The notes: generated from the letters alone by a model not told the origin. Positions 16,875 to 25,551 are shown, counted from the stretch's first letter. The stretch: DNA of 39,232 nt from Candidatus Thioglobus vulcanius (GCA_910595855.1 CAJVCJ010000018.1:1-39232); one strand, 5' to 3'. Numbers and translations are program-made.

Positions 16875-17130
16875 TTCATATTAATTATCATTTTTTTTAT
16901 AAAATATTGCTATAGACTTTAAAAATTTAACATAATTACTGTTTTATTTTCATAAATAGATATAAAGCATGATAATTTATCGTATTTTTATATAATTTTA
17001 ACTAATAACCCTATATTTATTCTTGTTTTATACGAAAAATAGACATTTTTATCGTTTTTATTCAAAAATATCCATTTCAATTATTTCCTAAATTTTTCGC
17101 TATAATAAGCTCTATATTTGAGGAAGAATT
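16875..17130 (+). other. A/T-rich non-coding gap
   Basis: A 256-base stretch, very A/T-rich by eye, with no supported gene and no strong terminator hairpin. Its 3' end holds a -10-like box (17101-17106) and the ribosome binding site of the following gene. It may contain regulatory sites not resolved by eye. Confidence 0.6.
17101..17106 (+). promoter_or_regulatory. Possible -10 box for hydrolase gene
   Basis: TATAAT about 25 bases before the ATG at 17131, with a leader containing the ribosome binding site GAGGAAG. No clear TTGACA-like -35 was seen in the A/T-rich upstream DNA. Confidence 0.4.
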
Positions 17131-17862
17131 ATGAATAAATTTTTAGTCTTATTGATTTTTATTAGTAGTACGGTGCTTGCACAAATTGTGCCGGATTATG
17201 CTAAAGAACAACGTTGGGCTAGTTTTGTTGAAGATGGACTAATGGATGGTGATGTAGTTTGGTTAAAAAATGCAGATCGAGAGTTCTTGACGATTTTGAC
17301 CGAGTCTGAATCAGATTCTAGCAAGGTCGCTATTATTATGCATGGTCTTGGTGTTCATCCAGACTGGACTGGAGTCATTCAACCGCTAAGATTGTCATTA
17401 ACTGAACAAGGCTATCACACGCTCTCTATTCAATTACCTGTATTGGCTAATGGCGTTGATGGAGATCAATATGACGACTTGAATGGGGATTCGGATAAAC
17501 GAATACAAGCTGCCGTTGATTATATTAAAAGCACAGGAAAATCAGCTGATCTATTAGTTGCCCATAGTAAGGGAACATCAATGGCAACGCATTATCTGGC
17601 GAGTCATTTGAAGCACCCATTTAAAAAATTTGTTGCAGTTGGTATGAATGGAGGTTCTATACCTTATTTGTCTGCTATTACTATTCCGATTCTAGATCTT
17701 TATGGGACTGAAGACATTGATCCAGTTTTAACAACTGTAAAACAAAGAAAAGCCGCCTCTAGCCATAATATTAAATATAGTCAAAAACAAATTATAGGCG
17801 ATCACTTTTTTAATGATCAAAATGAATTACTTACACAGACGGTTGGCGATTGGCTGAAATAG
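17131..17862 (+). CDS. Exported alpha/beta hydrolase, DUF3530-like
   Basis: 243 residues with a signal peptide at about 1-17 (MNKFLVLLIFISSTVLA). The fold signature is an oxyanion-loop HGLG (71-74), a nucleophile elbow AHSKGTS with Ser146, and candidate triad partners Asp195 (YGTED) and His225 (GDHFF). The resemblance to DUF3530 is from memory and substrate is unknown. It overlaps the next gene by 13 bases, so the two are probably co-translated. GAGGAAG is a good ribosome binding site. Confidence 0.75.
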   Translation: MNKFLVLLIFISSTVLAQIVPDYAKEQRWASFVEDGLMDGDVVWLKNADREFLTILTESESDSSKVAIIMHGLGVHPDWTGVIQPLRLSLTEQGYHTLSIQLPVLANGVDGDQYDDLNGDSDKRIQAAVDYIKSTGKSADLLVAHSKGTSMATHYLASHLKHPFKKFVAVGMNGGSIPYLSAITIPILDLYGTEDIDPVLTTVKQRKAASSHNIKYSQKQIIGDHFFNDQNELLTQTVGDWLK

Positions 17863-18632
17863 TACCGTTATTATTACTGGGTGTTTTTTCTGGGTTTATT
17901 GCTGGCCTGTTAGGCGTAGGTGGCGGGCTGATTATGGTACCGGTTTTGCTGTATTTATTGGCCGCTACTGTTGGTCAAGCCGTACTCATGCACACAGCTG
18001 TTGGCACAGCGCTTGCTGCGATTGTATTTACATCAATATCTAGTGTTCGAGCGCACCAACAGCATGGCGCGATTCATTGGAAATATTTTAAACAGTTGGC
18101 ACCGATGATTCTTCTCGGGGCTTTTTCAGGGGCGTTGTTAACTCAGTTAATGAGTTTTGATTTTATGCGTGTGTTTTTTGCCTTGTTTGAATTGAGTGTT
18201 GCCTTCATTATGTATTTTGGTGTTAGTAGTTCGGTACATGTAGACAGCTTAAGCAAATGGGCGTGGCGTATAACGGGGTATGTAATCGGTTTGGTTTCAG
18301 CTATTGTGGGTATTGGCGGTGGCACCATGACCACGCCATTCTTAACTTATAATAATGTTGATATCAAAAATTCCATTGCTACTTCGGCTGCTGTAGGTAT
18401 GCCAATCGCAATTGCAGGCGCGCTTGGTTTTATTGTGACTGGTTGGAATGTAGAAAGTGCCAGTGGCGGTTTGGGCTTTATTCATACTTATGCGTTGATG
18501 AGTATTGTGGCAATGAGTGTCTTATTTGCCCCGCTAGGTGCTAAAGTGGCGCACCGTGTTGATGGTAAAAAATTAAAGAAATTCTTTGCGCTGTTTTTAG
18601 CTTTTTTAGGGCTAAGTGTTTTAGCTTTTTAA
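17850..18632 (+). CDS. TauE/SafE family permease
   Basis: Integral membrane protein of 260 residues with about eight hydrophobic segments and two repeated glycine-rich motifs typical of the family: GLLGVGGGLIMVP near residue 20 and IVGIGGGTMTTPF in the second half. Family members export sulfite, sulfoacetate or related anions, or take up substrates; the substrate here is not shown. The start is TTG at 17850 overlapping the hydrolase by 13 bases; no later in-frame start keeps the first membrane segment. Its stop overlaps the ubiX stop on the other strand by four bases. Confidence 0.85.
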   Translation: MAEIVPLLLLGVFSGFIAGLLGVGGGLIMVPVLLYLLAATVGQAVLMHTAVGTALAAIVFTSISSVRAHQQHGAIHWKYFKQLAPMILLGAFSGALLTQLMSFDFMRVFFALFELSVAFIMYFGVSSSVHVDSLSKWAWRITGYVIGLVSAIVGIGGGTMTTPFLTYNNVDIKNSIATSAAVGMPIAIAGALGFIVTGWNVESASGGLGFIHTYALMSIVAMSVLFAPLGAKVAHRVDGKKLKKFFALFLAFLGLSVLAF

Positions 18633-19228
18633 CCTTGCCAAGGTGGCAAAAGATTGTGATCCACATCTAGATGATCAAGAATTCTAGCAACCACAAAATC
18701 AACCAAATCTTGAATGGAATTAGGCTGTTGATAAAAGGCTGGATTGGCATCCATAATCACCACACCAAGTCTAGCTAGCTTTAGCATGTTCTCTAAGTGA
18801 ATGGCTGAATAAGGCGTTTCTCTCGGTACTAGGATGAGTTTCTTTTGTTCCTTGATAACAACGTCAGCTGCGCGATGCATTAGGTTGTCGCCATGGCCGT
18901 TGGCGATTGCCGAAAGTGTGCTCATGGTACAAGGGCACACCACCATTGCACGTGGTGGATTAGAGCCAGAAGCAACTGGCGCTGTCCACTGATTTTTAGA
19001 AAAAACTTCGATCTGTCCATCTTTAGCGCCCAAATATTGGCTAAGATTTCTCTCAATGGATTTGGTGTCATTGCCAAGATCAAGGTCAGTTTCCATGCTG
19101 ATGACAATACTAGCGGCTTGAGAAATCATTACATAGATTCGATCTTGTGTTTTGATTAGCTCTTTAAGTAAAGTTAATGCATAAGGCATACCTGAGGCGC
19201 CGGTTAATGCAATGGCAATTGGTTTCAC
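18629..19228 (-). CDS. ubiX: Flavin prenyltransferase UbiX
   Basis: Makes prenylated FMN for the decarboxylase UbiD in ubiquinone synthesis. 199 residues. The N-terminal ALTGASGMPYAL motif, VVCPCTMSTLSAIANGHGDNL and LILVPRETPYSAIHLENML (with the conserved arginine and tyrosine region) are typical. Its ATG overlaps the mpl stop by four bases, so it is coupled to mpl. ubiD was not seen in the window. Confidence 0.95.
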   Translation of the reverse strand: MKPIAIALTGASGMPYALTLLKELIKTQDRIYVMISQAASIVISMETDLDLGNDTKSIERNLSQYLGAKDGQIEVFSKNQWTAPVASGSNPPRAMVVCPCTMSTLSAIANGHGDNLMHRAADVVIKEQKKLILVPRETPYSAIHLENMLKLARLGVVIMDANPAFYQQPNSIQDLVDFVVARILDHLDVDHNLLPPWQG

Positions 19229-20544
19229 TTACTCTCTCCAGAATTTAAGTTGGTTGTTATTTTGCTAAATATATCATCAAAGCCACCATTGGACATCACT
19301 ACAAAATGGCCTTGACTGGTGTTTGATAGTTGTTTGACAATATCATCTACTGAGTCAAATAAAGTCGATTGATCGAATAAGGTACTGATATCCCATGTGC
19401 TAGATTGTGGCTTTAAAATTAGCACTTGATCTGCATCATTAAGAGCATTAACCAAAGTTTGTTGATGAATACCAGATTTCATGGTATTAGATCTTAGCTC
19501 TAAAATGGCTACAATAGTTTGATCACCTACTTTTGCTCGCAAGCCTTGTAAGGTGGTTTTAATGGCTGTCGGGTGATGGGCAAAGTCATCATACAAAGTA
19601 ATGTTATTAGTTTGATGCTTAACTTCTAAACGACGCTTAATGCCTTTAAAAGTGTTTAGCGCTTCACAGGCCACATCAAAAGGCACACCAACATGATGAG
19701 CCATATAAATAGCATTTAGGCCATTTTGCATGTTGTGCTCACCGAGTAAGTTCCACGATACTGTGTGCTTTTGATCAACTATAAATTCTGTGCCAGTATT
19801 GGTGCTACTAAGTGATGATACTGGCAAAGCCTGTGTTGACGAGTAAACACCCATGGCCAATACTTCATCAACACTGGTTGTGTGCTGAGGGTGGAGAATA
19901 AGCCCATCACTTGGTATTGTACGAATCAAATGGTGGAATTGTTTTTGAATGTCTTTGAGTGAATCAAAGATATCAGCGTGATCAAATTCAAGATTATTAA
20001 TCACCAAAGTCTTTGGATGATAATGCACAAACTTTGAACGCTTATCAAAAAAAGCGGTGTCGTATTCATCAGCCTCAATAACAAAGAAGTTTGAATCGGT
20101 TAATCGAGATGAGACGCCAAACTCTTCCACCACGCCACCAATTAAAAAACTAGGATTGTAATCTGCATAATCTAGGATGCACGCTAGCATACTAGCTGTA
20201 GTGGTTTTTCCATGTGTGCCTGATACCGCCAGCACCCATTTATTTTGTAGTACATTTTCACTTAACCATTGCGCACCGGATGTATAACTATATTGCTTGG
20301 TGAGGATTTCTTCGACACATTCATTGCCACGTGATAAGGCATTGCCAATAATAAAAACATCAGCCTGTGGCATGTCATCCGCACTATAGCCATGAGTAAA
20401 GTTGATATTTTGCTCATCGAGTTGAGTGCTCATTGGTGGATAAACACCTTGATCTTGACCGCTAACCGTATGCCCAAGTTGTTCAGCAATGAGAGCTAAA
20501 GAACCCATAAAAGTACCTGCGATACCAAGAATATGAATATGCAT
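19225..20544 (-). CDS. mpl: Murein tripeptide ligase Mpl
   Basis: Recycles cell-wall tripeptide by ligating it to UDP-N-acetylmuramate (UDP-MurNAc:L-alanyl-gamma-D-glutamyl-mesoDAP ligase). 439 residues. Mur-ligase domains: N-terminal HIHILGIAGTFMGSLALIA, the ATP loop GTHGKTTTASMLA, ADEYDTAFFDKRSKFVHY, and the C-terminal YDDFAHHPTAI motif. It lies two bases after msrB and overlaps ubiX. Confidence 0.96.
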   Translation of the reverse strand: MHIHILGIAGTFMGSLALIAEQLGHTVSGQDQGVYPPMSTQLDEQNINFTHGYSADDMPQADVFIIGNALSRGNECVEEILTKQYSYTSGAQWLSENVLQNKWVLAVSGTHGKTTTASMLACILDYADYNPSFLIGGVVEEFGVSSRLTDSNFFVIEADEYDTAFFDKRSKFVHYHPKTLVINNLEFDHADIFDSLKDIQKQFHHLIRTIPSDGLILHPQHTTSVDEVLAMGVYSSTQALPVSSLSSTNTGTEFIVDQKHTVSWNLLGEHNMQNGLNAIYMAHHVGVPFDVACEALNTFKGIKRRLEVKHQTNNITLYDDFAHHPTAIKTTLQGLRAKVGDQTIVAILELRSNTMKSGIHQQTLVNALNDADQVLILKPQSSTWDISTLFDQSTLFDSVDDIVKQLSNTSQGHFVVMSNGGFDDIFSKITTNLNSGESK

Positions 20545-20546
20545 AA

Positions 20547-20912
20547 TTAGCTTGGGTTAAAGCCTAGTGAGGCAGAATTAATACAGTAGCGCTGTCCAGT
20601 TGGTGCAGGGCCATCAGTAAATACATGGCCAAGGTGAGCTGCACACTTCTTGCATCTAACTTCAACGCGCGTCATGCCGTGAGTATTGTCAGTAATTAGA
20701 CTGACACTATCAGAATTAGCAATGTCATAAAAACTTGGCCAGCCAGTGCCAGAGTCAAATTTGGTGTTAGAAGCAAACAATACCTGATCGCAACAGACAC
20801 AAATGTAATGACCATCCTTATGGTGATTAACGTACTTACCCGTGAAGGGTGCTTCAGTGCCACATTGCTGAGTGACTTTAAACTGTTCTGGCGTGAGTTT
20901 TGATATATCCAT
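20547..20912 (-). CDS. msrB: Peptide methionine-R-sulfoxide reductase MsrB
   Basis: Repairs oxidised methionine (R form). 121 residues. Zinc-binding cysteines Cys38/Cys41 and Cys87/Cys90, the GTGWPSFY motif, HLGHVFTDGP and catalytic Cys110 in RYCIN are all present. The ATG at 20912 begins MDISKLTPEQF like other family members; a longer in-frame form reaching 21140 would run antisense to cca and was rejected. No clear Shine-Dalgarno site precedes the ATG, and TATAAT on the minus strand at 20924-20919 would start transcription close to the ATG. Head of msrB-mpl-ubiX. Confidence 0.94.
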   Translation of the reverse strand: MDISKLTPEQFKVTQQCGTEAPFTGKYVNHHKDGHYICVCCDQVLFASNTKFDSGTGWPSFYDIANSDSVSLITDNTHGMTRVEVRCKKCAAHLGHVFTDGPAPTGQRYCINSASLGFNPS

Positions 20913-20950
20913 TAGGGTATTATATTTGTATTTACACATCATTTGAGCGA

Positions 20951-22045
20951 ATGAAAATTTATTTAGTAGGTGGTGCGGTTCGTGATCATTTGTTGGGCAT
21001 TGCCAATGAGCATACTGAAAAAGATTGGGTGGTAGTTGGCTCATCTCCAGATGACATGTTAGATTTGGGTTATCGTCAAGTGGGTAAAGAATTTCCAGTT
21101 TTTTTGCATCCAGGCACTCAAGAAGAATACGCACTAGCAAGATTGGAGCGAAAGGTTGGTAAAGGCTACAAAGGTTTTGAGTTTGATACCTCTAGCCAAG
21201 TAACACTCGAGCAAGATCTGTCACGCCGTGACTTAACCATTAATGCCATTGCTCAAGATATTCGAAATAATGATGAATTATTTGATCCATTCAATGGTCA
21301 AGAAGATCTAAATCAGGGCTTACTAAGACATGTGTCAGATGCTTTTAGTGAAGATCCTGTGCGTGTATTACGTGTTGCACGATTTTCTGCACGATTTAAA
21401 CCATTTGGCTTTAAAGTGGCACATGCAACCCATAGGCTTATGAAGCAAATGGTGGATTCTGGTGAGGTCGATGCACTGACACCTGAGCGTGTTTTTAAAG
21501 AATTAGAAAAATCATTAACTTACGCAACGCCATCAGCTTTTTTTAAGGTGTTGTCAGCTTGTAACGCTTATGAGCGTGTATTCGCGCCGTTATCAACACA
21601 TCAACATCAAAGCCATGACAATAAGTTTGAGTTTTTAGATGATCTTAATACCGACCAGCCACATCTTAAATTTTGTGTTTGGCTGGTTAATGAAAAAATC
21701 GATGCCATTAGTCAATTGTGCAAGCGATTAAAATGTCCAAAACAATACGAGCAATTGGCAAAGATCAGTGCACAGTTTTATGAATTTGTTCAGTCGTTCG
21801 ATGATCAAACGGCTGAGCTAATTTATGAATTTTTTGCAAAGACCGATGCGTTAAGGCGTAAGGATAGGTTTGAGGATTTACTCAAGGTATATCAATTATT
21901 ATCAGTGGATGTTGATGATGTTATTAAACTTAAGGGTTTATTGGGTGCTATTGATATTGCCTCTTTGGATAAAACCAATATCTCTCAGGCGATTATTGAT
22001 GAGAAAAAATCTATTATTTCTGCGTCATTAAACGCGACACAATAA
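20951..22045 (+). CDS. cca: CCA tRNA nucleotidyltransferase
   Basis: Adds or repairs the CCA end of tRNAs. 364 residues from the ATG at 20951; an in-frame upstream ATG would overlap msrB. The nucleotidyltransferase core shows GGAVRDHLLG (7-16), EKDWVVVG, FPVFLHP, EEYALARLERK, RRDLTINA and HVSDAFSEDPVRVLRVARF, close to E. coli Cca. It lacks the C-terminal HD phosphohydrolase domain of the 412-residue E. coli enzyme: no HD motif is seen. Divergent from msrB (38-base gap); its 3' end overlaps the AddB-like gene by 18 bases. Confidence 0.95.
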   Translation: MKIYLVGGAVRDHLLGIANEHTEKDWVVVGSSPDDMLDLGYRQVGKEFPVFLHPGTQEEYALARLERKVGKGYKGFEFDTSSQVTLEQDLSRRDLTINAIAQDIRNNDELFDPFNGQEDLNQGLLRHVSDAFSEDPVRVLRVARFSARFKPFGFKVAHATHRLMKQMVDSGEVDALTPERVFKELEKSLTYATPSAFFKVLSACNAYERVFAPLSTHQHQSHDNKFEFLDDLNTDQPHLKFCVWLVNEKIDAISQLCKRLKCPKQYEQLAKISAQFYEFVQSFDDQTAELIYEFFAKTDALRRKDRFEDLLKVYQLLSVDVDDVIKLKGLLGAIDIASLDKTNISQAIIDEKKSIISASLNATQ

Positions 22046-24496
22046 GTCAAATTCACAATAGTCACAAGCAGTTTTATTGGGTAATACTTGAGCTTGGCCT
22101 GATTGAAAATCACTACTTGCTTGATTAAGCTTAACTTTCCACGAGTTTAGTTGATCATCCCACTCTTGACACTTACCCTTGTAGGAAGATTGTTTGGGTA
22201 ATGAATCCGGGTCTTTTGACAGGCCTTTAAAACTTACCGAACTAGAATTAAGCTCAATAAAGGCAGCACCCTGAGTGTTGTTGGTAACACTATAAATAGG
22301 TAGTTGTGGCTCAATGATTTCTTGCCCACACCACTTTGCAGTGGAACTAGATCCAGTTTTATAGTCAAATACAATTTGATCACCGTTATCCATTTCATCG
22401 AGTCGGTCAAGTCGAGTGTTAAAACTTAGTTGGGCAATATTCACTTGCACGCTACGTTCGGTTGCAAGTACGCGAAAATTTTCTCTGAGTTTGTCGGTTT
22501 CGATAAACTTAAGTAATAAGCTTTGTAGTCTGTCTTGCTCGATGGCTTTAAAACCAGAATTTTGGTAGCGCTTTAATGCTGAATAAATCTTTTGGTTAAT
22601 TAGCTTTGTAAGCTGTGTTTGATCAAGTGCCAGCAGGGCTGATTTTGAATCAACTTCTTCATAAATATATTGTAAGGCAGTATGAATAACATTGCCTTGT
22701 TCGCGTCTATCCAGGCCAATATGCGGCTCATCGTAACACTCTACATTAAGTCGATGTGCAAAGCCTTTAAAGGCGCAAGCCATTTGGTCTTTTAGTATGG
22801 AAACGCCAGATTTGACCACAGCCTTATTGAATTTTGTTGTGATCTCATCTTCGATTAACTCGGTTGTAATTGGTATAACTTGCGCGTTAATTTGAGGATC
22901 AGACTCGGTTGGAAAATCCAGCAAAGGCGACGGCATCTGTTCGGATTCAAAATGTGATTTTGCATATGAGAATATAACCTTATCAGCTAAAGAGCTGAGG
23001 TTGGTTAATGTATCTTGTGCATCAGATTGAACCAGCTCATAACTACTAAATGGAATTTGATGTTGAACGGCAATCTCACTGCTAATAAAGCGCGGTGCGT
23101 TTAGTTTGGCAGGTAAGAAGTCATGAGTCATGCCCATGACCCAAGCTTGATCAAAGTGCAACCCTTCTGCTTCAAGTGAGCCAATGATTTGAATATTGGT
23201 TTTGCTTGCTTGAGGCTGGAATACCACTTGATTAGTCATTTCATTTAATCTGTAGCGTGCAGTATTTGAACTACAGTTGTCTTGATGCAATGAAAGTTGG
23301 TTTAGAATTAGCGTACTGCTCAAATATTTGTTAAACAACTGATATTCACTACTACTTAGTTGGCGATCAGTTGCAAACCCCCAAACACTTAGTGTGCTAT
23401 TAAAGCTCAGTAAGTGGTTACTTAAGGATTGATTGACTGAAGGTATAGATTTAATTTGGTCAATCATCTCTAGTAAAATTGGACAAGTGTCAATGACAGA
23501 GGTTAAAGCATCTAATGAAAAATACTCAAGCGCTAGAGCGCTGGCACGATTGGACAATGAGTGACGAGCGTTTTTTTCTTGATGATAGCCATGTACATAT
23601 ACACTGCGAAGCACCTTGGTAAATAAAGTAGTGTTTATCTTATCTGTCTTGAGTTGATCAGAAATTTCTAATAAATTCAGACAATGCCCAACAAGTCCAT
23701 ATTGCGAAAGCGGCAACCCTAGAGATATGTTGTAAGATTTTTGTCCAGTTTCAACCAATTGATCATCAAAAGTTTGATCAAAAATGGATATCAATTGATG
23801 CTGGAGATCGCTTAATTGCGGACAAACAATCACAATTGAATGTTGTGGATTGTCTTGGTGTTGTTTCTTGGCCCATAAGGCTACCGCATTTATTTCATCA
23901 AGCGTATTGTCAAAGCAGTGCTGCTCACTGATATTTGTGTACTCACTGCTAATAATTTGATAATTTACAGCATTGAAAATTTTTTGTTGTAATGGGGTTA
24001 AAGTCTTAAATCCATATACGTACACCGACTTAAAGTCAGTTCGATCTTTTAGAATTAACCCGCCAAGATCATTAGTGTCAACTAAGTTTAATTGTTGTTT
24101 GATTTGCTGATAATATGTAATCCATTGAGCGAAAACTTCACAAATTTGAATTTTAGAATTGGCTAAAGCCGACGATTCAATCAAATGATTGGTGCAATAA
24201 TCGTAGTTTTTAACCACTTCATTGATGAGTTGGCTGTGAATAGTTTGGCCACAAGAATCTAGTGAAGATTCCAATAAGTATCGCTGTTCAGTAGCATCAA
24301 TAAGGCGCTGATTATTTTGGAATTGTTGTGATTTCCAGTAGTTTTTTAGATACTGTTGCCATGAAAAAATCTCAGGCAGTTGAGTGTTAGGATGTTGTTT
24401 GGAGAATGATCGTTTAAAAGCTAAAACCTGGCGATTATTGGCAACAACAATGGTGTCTGTTGTGTCAATTTGAGACAGATCAGCGGTTAAATACAT
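22028..24496 (-). CDS. AddB-like Fe-S PD-(D/E)XK nuclease
   Basis: Probable DNA-repair protein of 822 residues. The C-terminal third is a RecB-family nuclease: His605 (GNVIHTAL), Glu680, Asp697 and the DYK motif Asp711-Lys713, with Gln732. Cys574, Cys811, Cys814 and Cys820 match the AddB 4Fe-4S pattern (one distant Cys, then CX2CX5C). The first 560 residues are helicase-like (IGSLEAEGLHFDQAWVMGM) but no ATP-binding Walker A loop is evident. AddB normally pairs with AddA; none is in the window. Its start abuts the engB stop, indicating an operon. Confidence 0.85.
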   Translation of the reverse strand: MYLTADLSQIDTTDTIVVANNRQVLAFKRSFSKQHPNTQLPEIFSWQQYLKNYWKSQQFQNNQRLIDATEQRYLLESSLDSCGQTIHSQLINEVVKNYDYCTNHLIESSALANSKIQICEVFAQWITYYQQIKQQLNLVDTNDLGGLILKDRTDFKSVYVYGFKTLTPLQQKIFNAVNYQIISSEYTNISEQHCFDNTLDEINAVALWAKKQHQDNPQHSIVIVCPQLSDLQHQLISIFDQTFDDQLVETGQKSYNISLGLPLSQYGLVGHCLNLLEISDQLKTDKINTTLFTKVLRSVYVHGYHQEKNARHSLSNRASALALEYFSLDALTSVIDTCPILLEMIDQIKSIPSVNQSLSNHLLSFNSTLSVWGFATDRQLSSSEYQLFNKYLSSTLILNQLSLHQDNCSSNTARYRLNEMTNQVVFQPQASKTNIQIIGSLEAEGLHFDQAWVMGMTHDFLPAKLNAPRFISSEIAVQHQIPFSSYELVQSDAQDTLTNLSSLADKVIFSYAKSHFESEQMPSPLLDFPTESDPQINAQVIPITTELIEDEITTKFNKAVVKSGVSILKDQMACAFKGFAHRLNVECYDEPHIGLDRREQGNVIHTALQYIYEEVDSKSALLALDQTQLTKLINQKIYSALKRYQNSGFKAIEQDRLQSLLLKFIETDKLRENFRVLATERSVQVNIAQLSFNTRLDRLDEMDNGDQIVFDYKTGSSSTAKWCGQEIIEPQLPIYSVTNNTQGAAFIELNSSSVSFKGLSKDPDSLPKQSSYKGKCQEWDDQLNSWKVKLNQASSDFQSGQAQVLPNKTACDYCEFDLLCRV

Positions 24497-25096
24497 TCAA
24501 TCAATATAACCAAAGAAGGTGTCCAGACGAGACCAAAGCTCTTCTAGGCCTTGTCTTTTAAGGCTAGAGAAAAGCTGAATATCAATATAAGGATAATCCT
24601 TAACTTCTTTTTTGATTTGCTGATAGGTATTGGCAGCAGCACCTTTCTTGAGTTTGTCAGATTTTGTCAGAAGAATTTGAGTGGGCAGGTTAATGCTGAC
24701 ACACCATTCAATCATCATTTTGTCGTAAGGTTTTAAAGGGTGGCGAACATCCATCACTAAAACTGCACCTCGTAAGCAATCACGCTTTTCGAAATACTCA
24801 CCCATGTCTTTATGCCATTGATTTTTAACATGATTTGGAACTTTAGCGTATCCATAACCAGGTAAGTCAACCAGGCGCCTATCTTCATCAAGCTCAAAAA
24901 ATACCAAATGCTGGGTGCGTCCTGGCGTTCGTGAGACTTTAGCCAATTTATTTTGCATGGTGAGGGTGTTAATCGAGCTAGATTTACCAGCATTAGATCT
25001 TCCAGCAAAGATAACTTCATAGCCTTCATCGGCTGGAGCGCCTTTTAAAGAAGGACAGGATAATAAAAATTTGGCTTGGTGGTAGTGTTTGCGCAT
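24497..25096 (-). CDS. engB: Ribosome biogenesis GTPase EngB (YsxC/YihA)
   Basis: Essential GTPase for 50S assembly. 199 residues (210 in E. coli). P-loop GRSNAGKSS at 32-40, RTPGRTQ switch, DLPGYGYAKVP (G3) and TKSDKLKKG (G4). The ATG at 25096 gives MRKHYHQAKFLLS, matching the family; the longer in-frame form reaching 25210 overlaps the cytochrome gene and was rejected. No good Shine-Dalgarno site precedes it. Confidence 0.94.
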   Translation of the reverse strand: MRKHYHQAKFLLSCPSLKGAPADEGYEVIFAGRSNAGKSSSINTLTMQNKLAKVSRTPGRTQHLVFFELDEDRRLVDLPGYGYAKVPNHVKNQWHKDMGEYFEKRDCLRGAVLVMDVRHPLKPYDKMMIEWCVSINLPTQILLTKSDKLKKGAAANTYQQIKKEVKDYPYIDIQLFSSLKRQGLEELWSRLDTFFGYID

Positions 25097-25110
25097 TAAT
25101 ATAAAGTATG

Positions 25111-25116
25111 TATAAT
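25111..25116 (+). promoter_or_regulatory. Possible -10 box for monohaem cytochrome
   Basis: TATAAT preceded by a weak TTGCGC at 16 bases (25089-25094) that overlaps the engB start. A start near 25123 would give a leader of about 55 bases before the strong AAGGAGAG site. Confidence 0.4.
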
Positions 25117-25178
25117 CGGAGTTTAGTGGTCTATGAACTATATACCATTTTATATTATTAAAAATCAAGGAGAGAGTA

Positions 25179-25460
25179 ATGAAAAAGATTTTATTAGTGG
25201 CTGCAGCCACATTAGCAATGGGTTCGGTTCAGGCAAATCCATTTGACGCTTTAGGTTGTTCAGGTTGTCATGGTACTGGTGGTAAATCAGCTATTCCAAA
25301 TTACCCATCATTAGCAAAATCAGCACGTCCTAATCTTGACGTTGTAAAAGAGCTTAAAGACTTCCAGTCTGGCGCTCGTAAAGACCCTACAATGAATGCA
25401 ATGGCAGCAATGGCAGCTGGCCAAGAGCAAGCAATTGCAGATTACCTAGCTGGTCAATAA
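25179..25460 (+). CDS. Monohaem c-type cytochrome
   Basis: Small exported electron carrier of 93 residues. Signal peptide of about 19 residues (MKKILLVAAATLAMGSVQA), haem motif CSGCH with Cys27, Cys30 and His31, and methionine ligand candidates Met72, Met75 and Met78. The segment KDFQSGARKD also occurs in the next gene as KDFKSGARKD, so the two are related. Strong ribosome binding site AAGGAGAG. The redox partner is not shown. Confidence 0.9.
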   Translation: MKKILLVAAATLAMGSVQANPFDALGCSGCHGTGGKSAIPNYPSLAKSARPNLDVVKELKDFQSGARKDPTMNAMAAMAAGQEQAIADYLAGQ

Positions 25461-25466
25461 ATTATT

Positions 25467-25535
25467 TGCGCCATTTATGGCGCATTTCGTAATTTTAATA
25501 AGCCGATATTAACGTATAATATCGGCTTATTTTTT
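25467..25535 (+). terminator. Tandem terminator hairpins after monohaem cytochrome
   Basis: A weak hairpin TGCGCCA / TGGCGCA (25467-25473 with 25478-25484) is followed by a strong 14-bp perfect stem (25497-25510 with 25518-25531) and a six-base T run. TATAAT lies at 25515-25520 within the second hairpin and could be a -10 for the next cytochrome. Confidence 0.88.
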
Positions 25536-25551
25536 GTTAAAAAAACATATT

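Noticed and set aside
16968..16985. Possible Fur box (ATGATAATTTATCGT)
   Set aside because: Only a partial GATAAT/ATTATC match in very A/T-rich DNA; likely chance.
20913..21140. N-terminal extension of MsrB by 76 residues
   Set aside because: It runs antisense through the conserved start of cca, and the family begins near residue 77 of that frame.
25097..25210. N-terminal extension of EngB by 38 residues
   Set aside because: It overlaps the cytochrome promoter, ribosome binding site and signal peptide; homologues start near MRKHYHQ.
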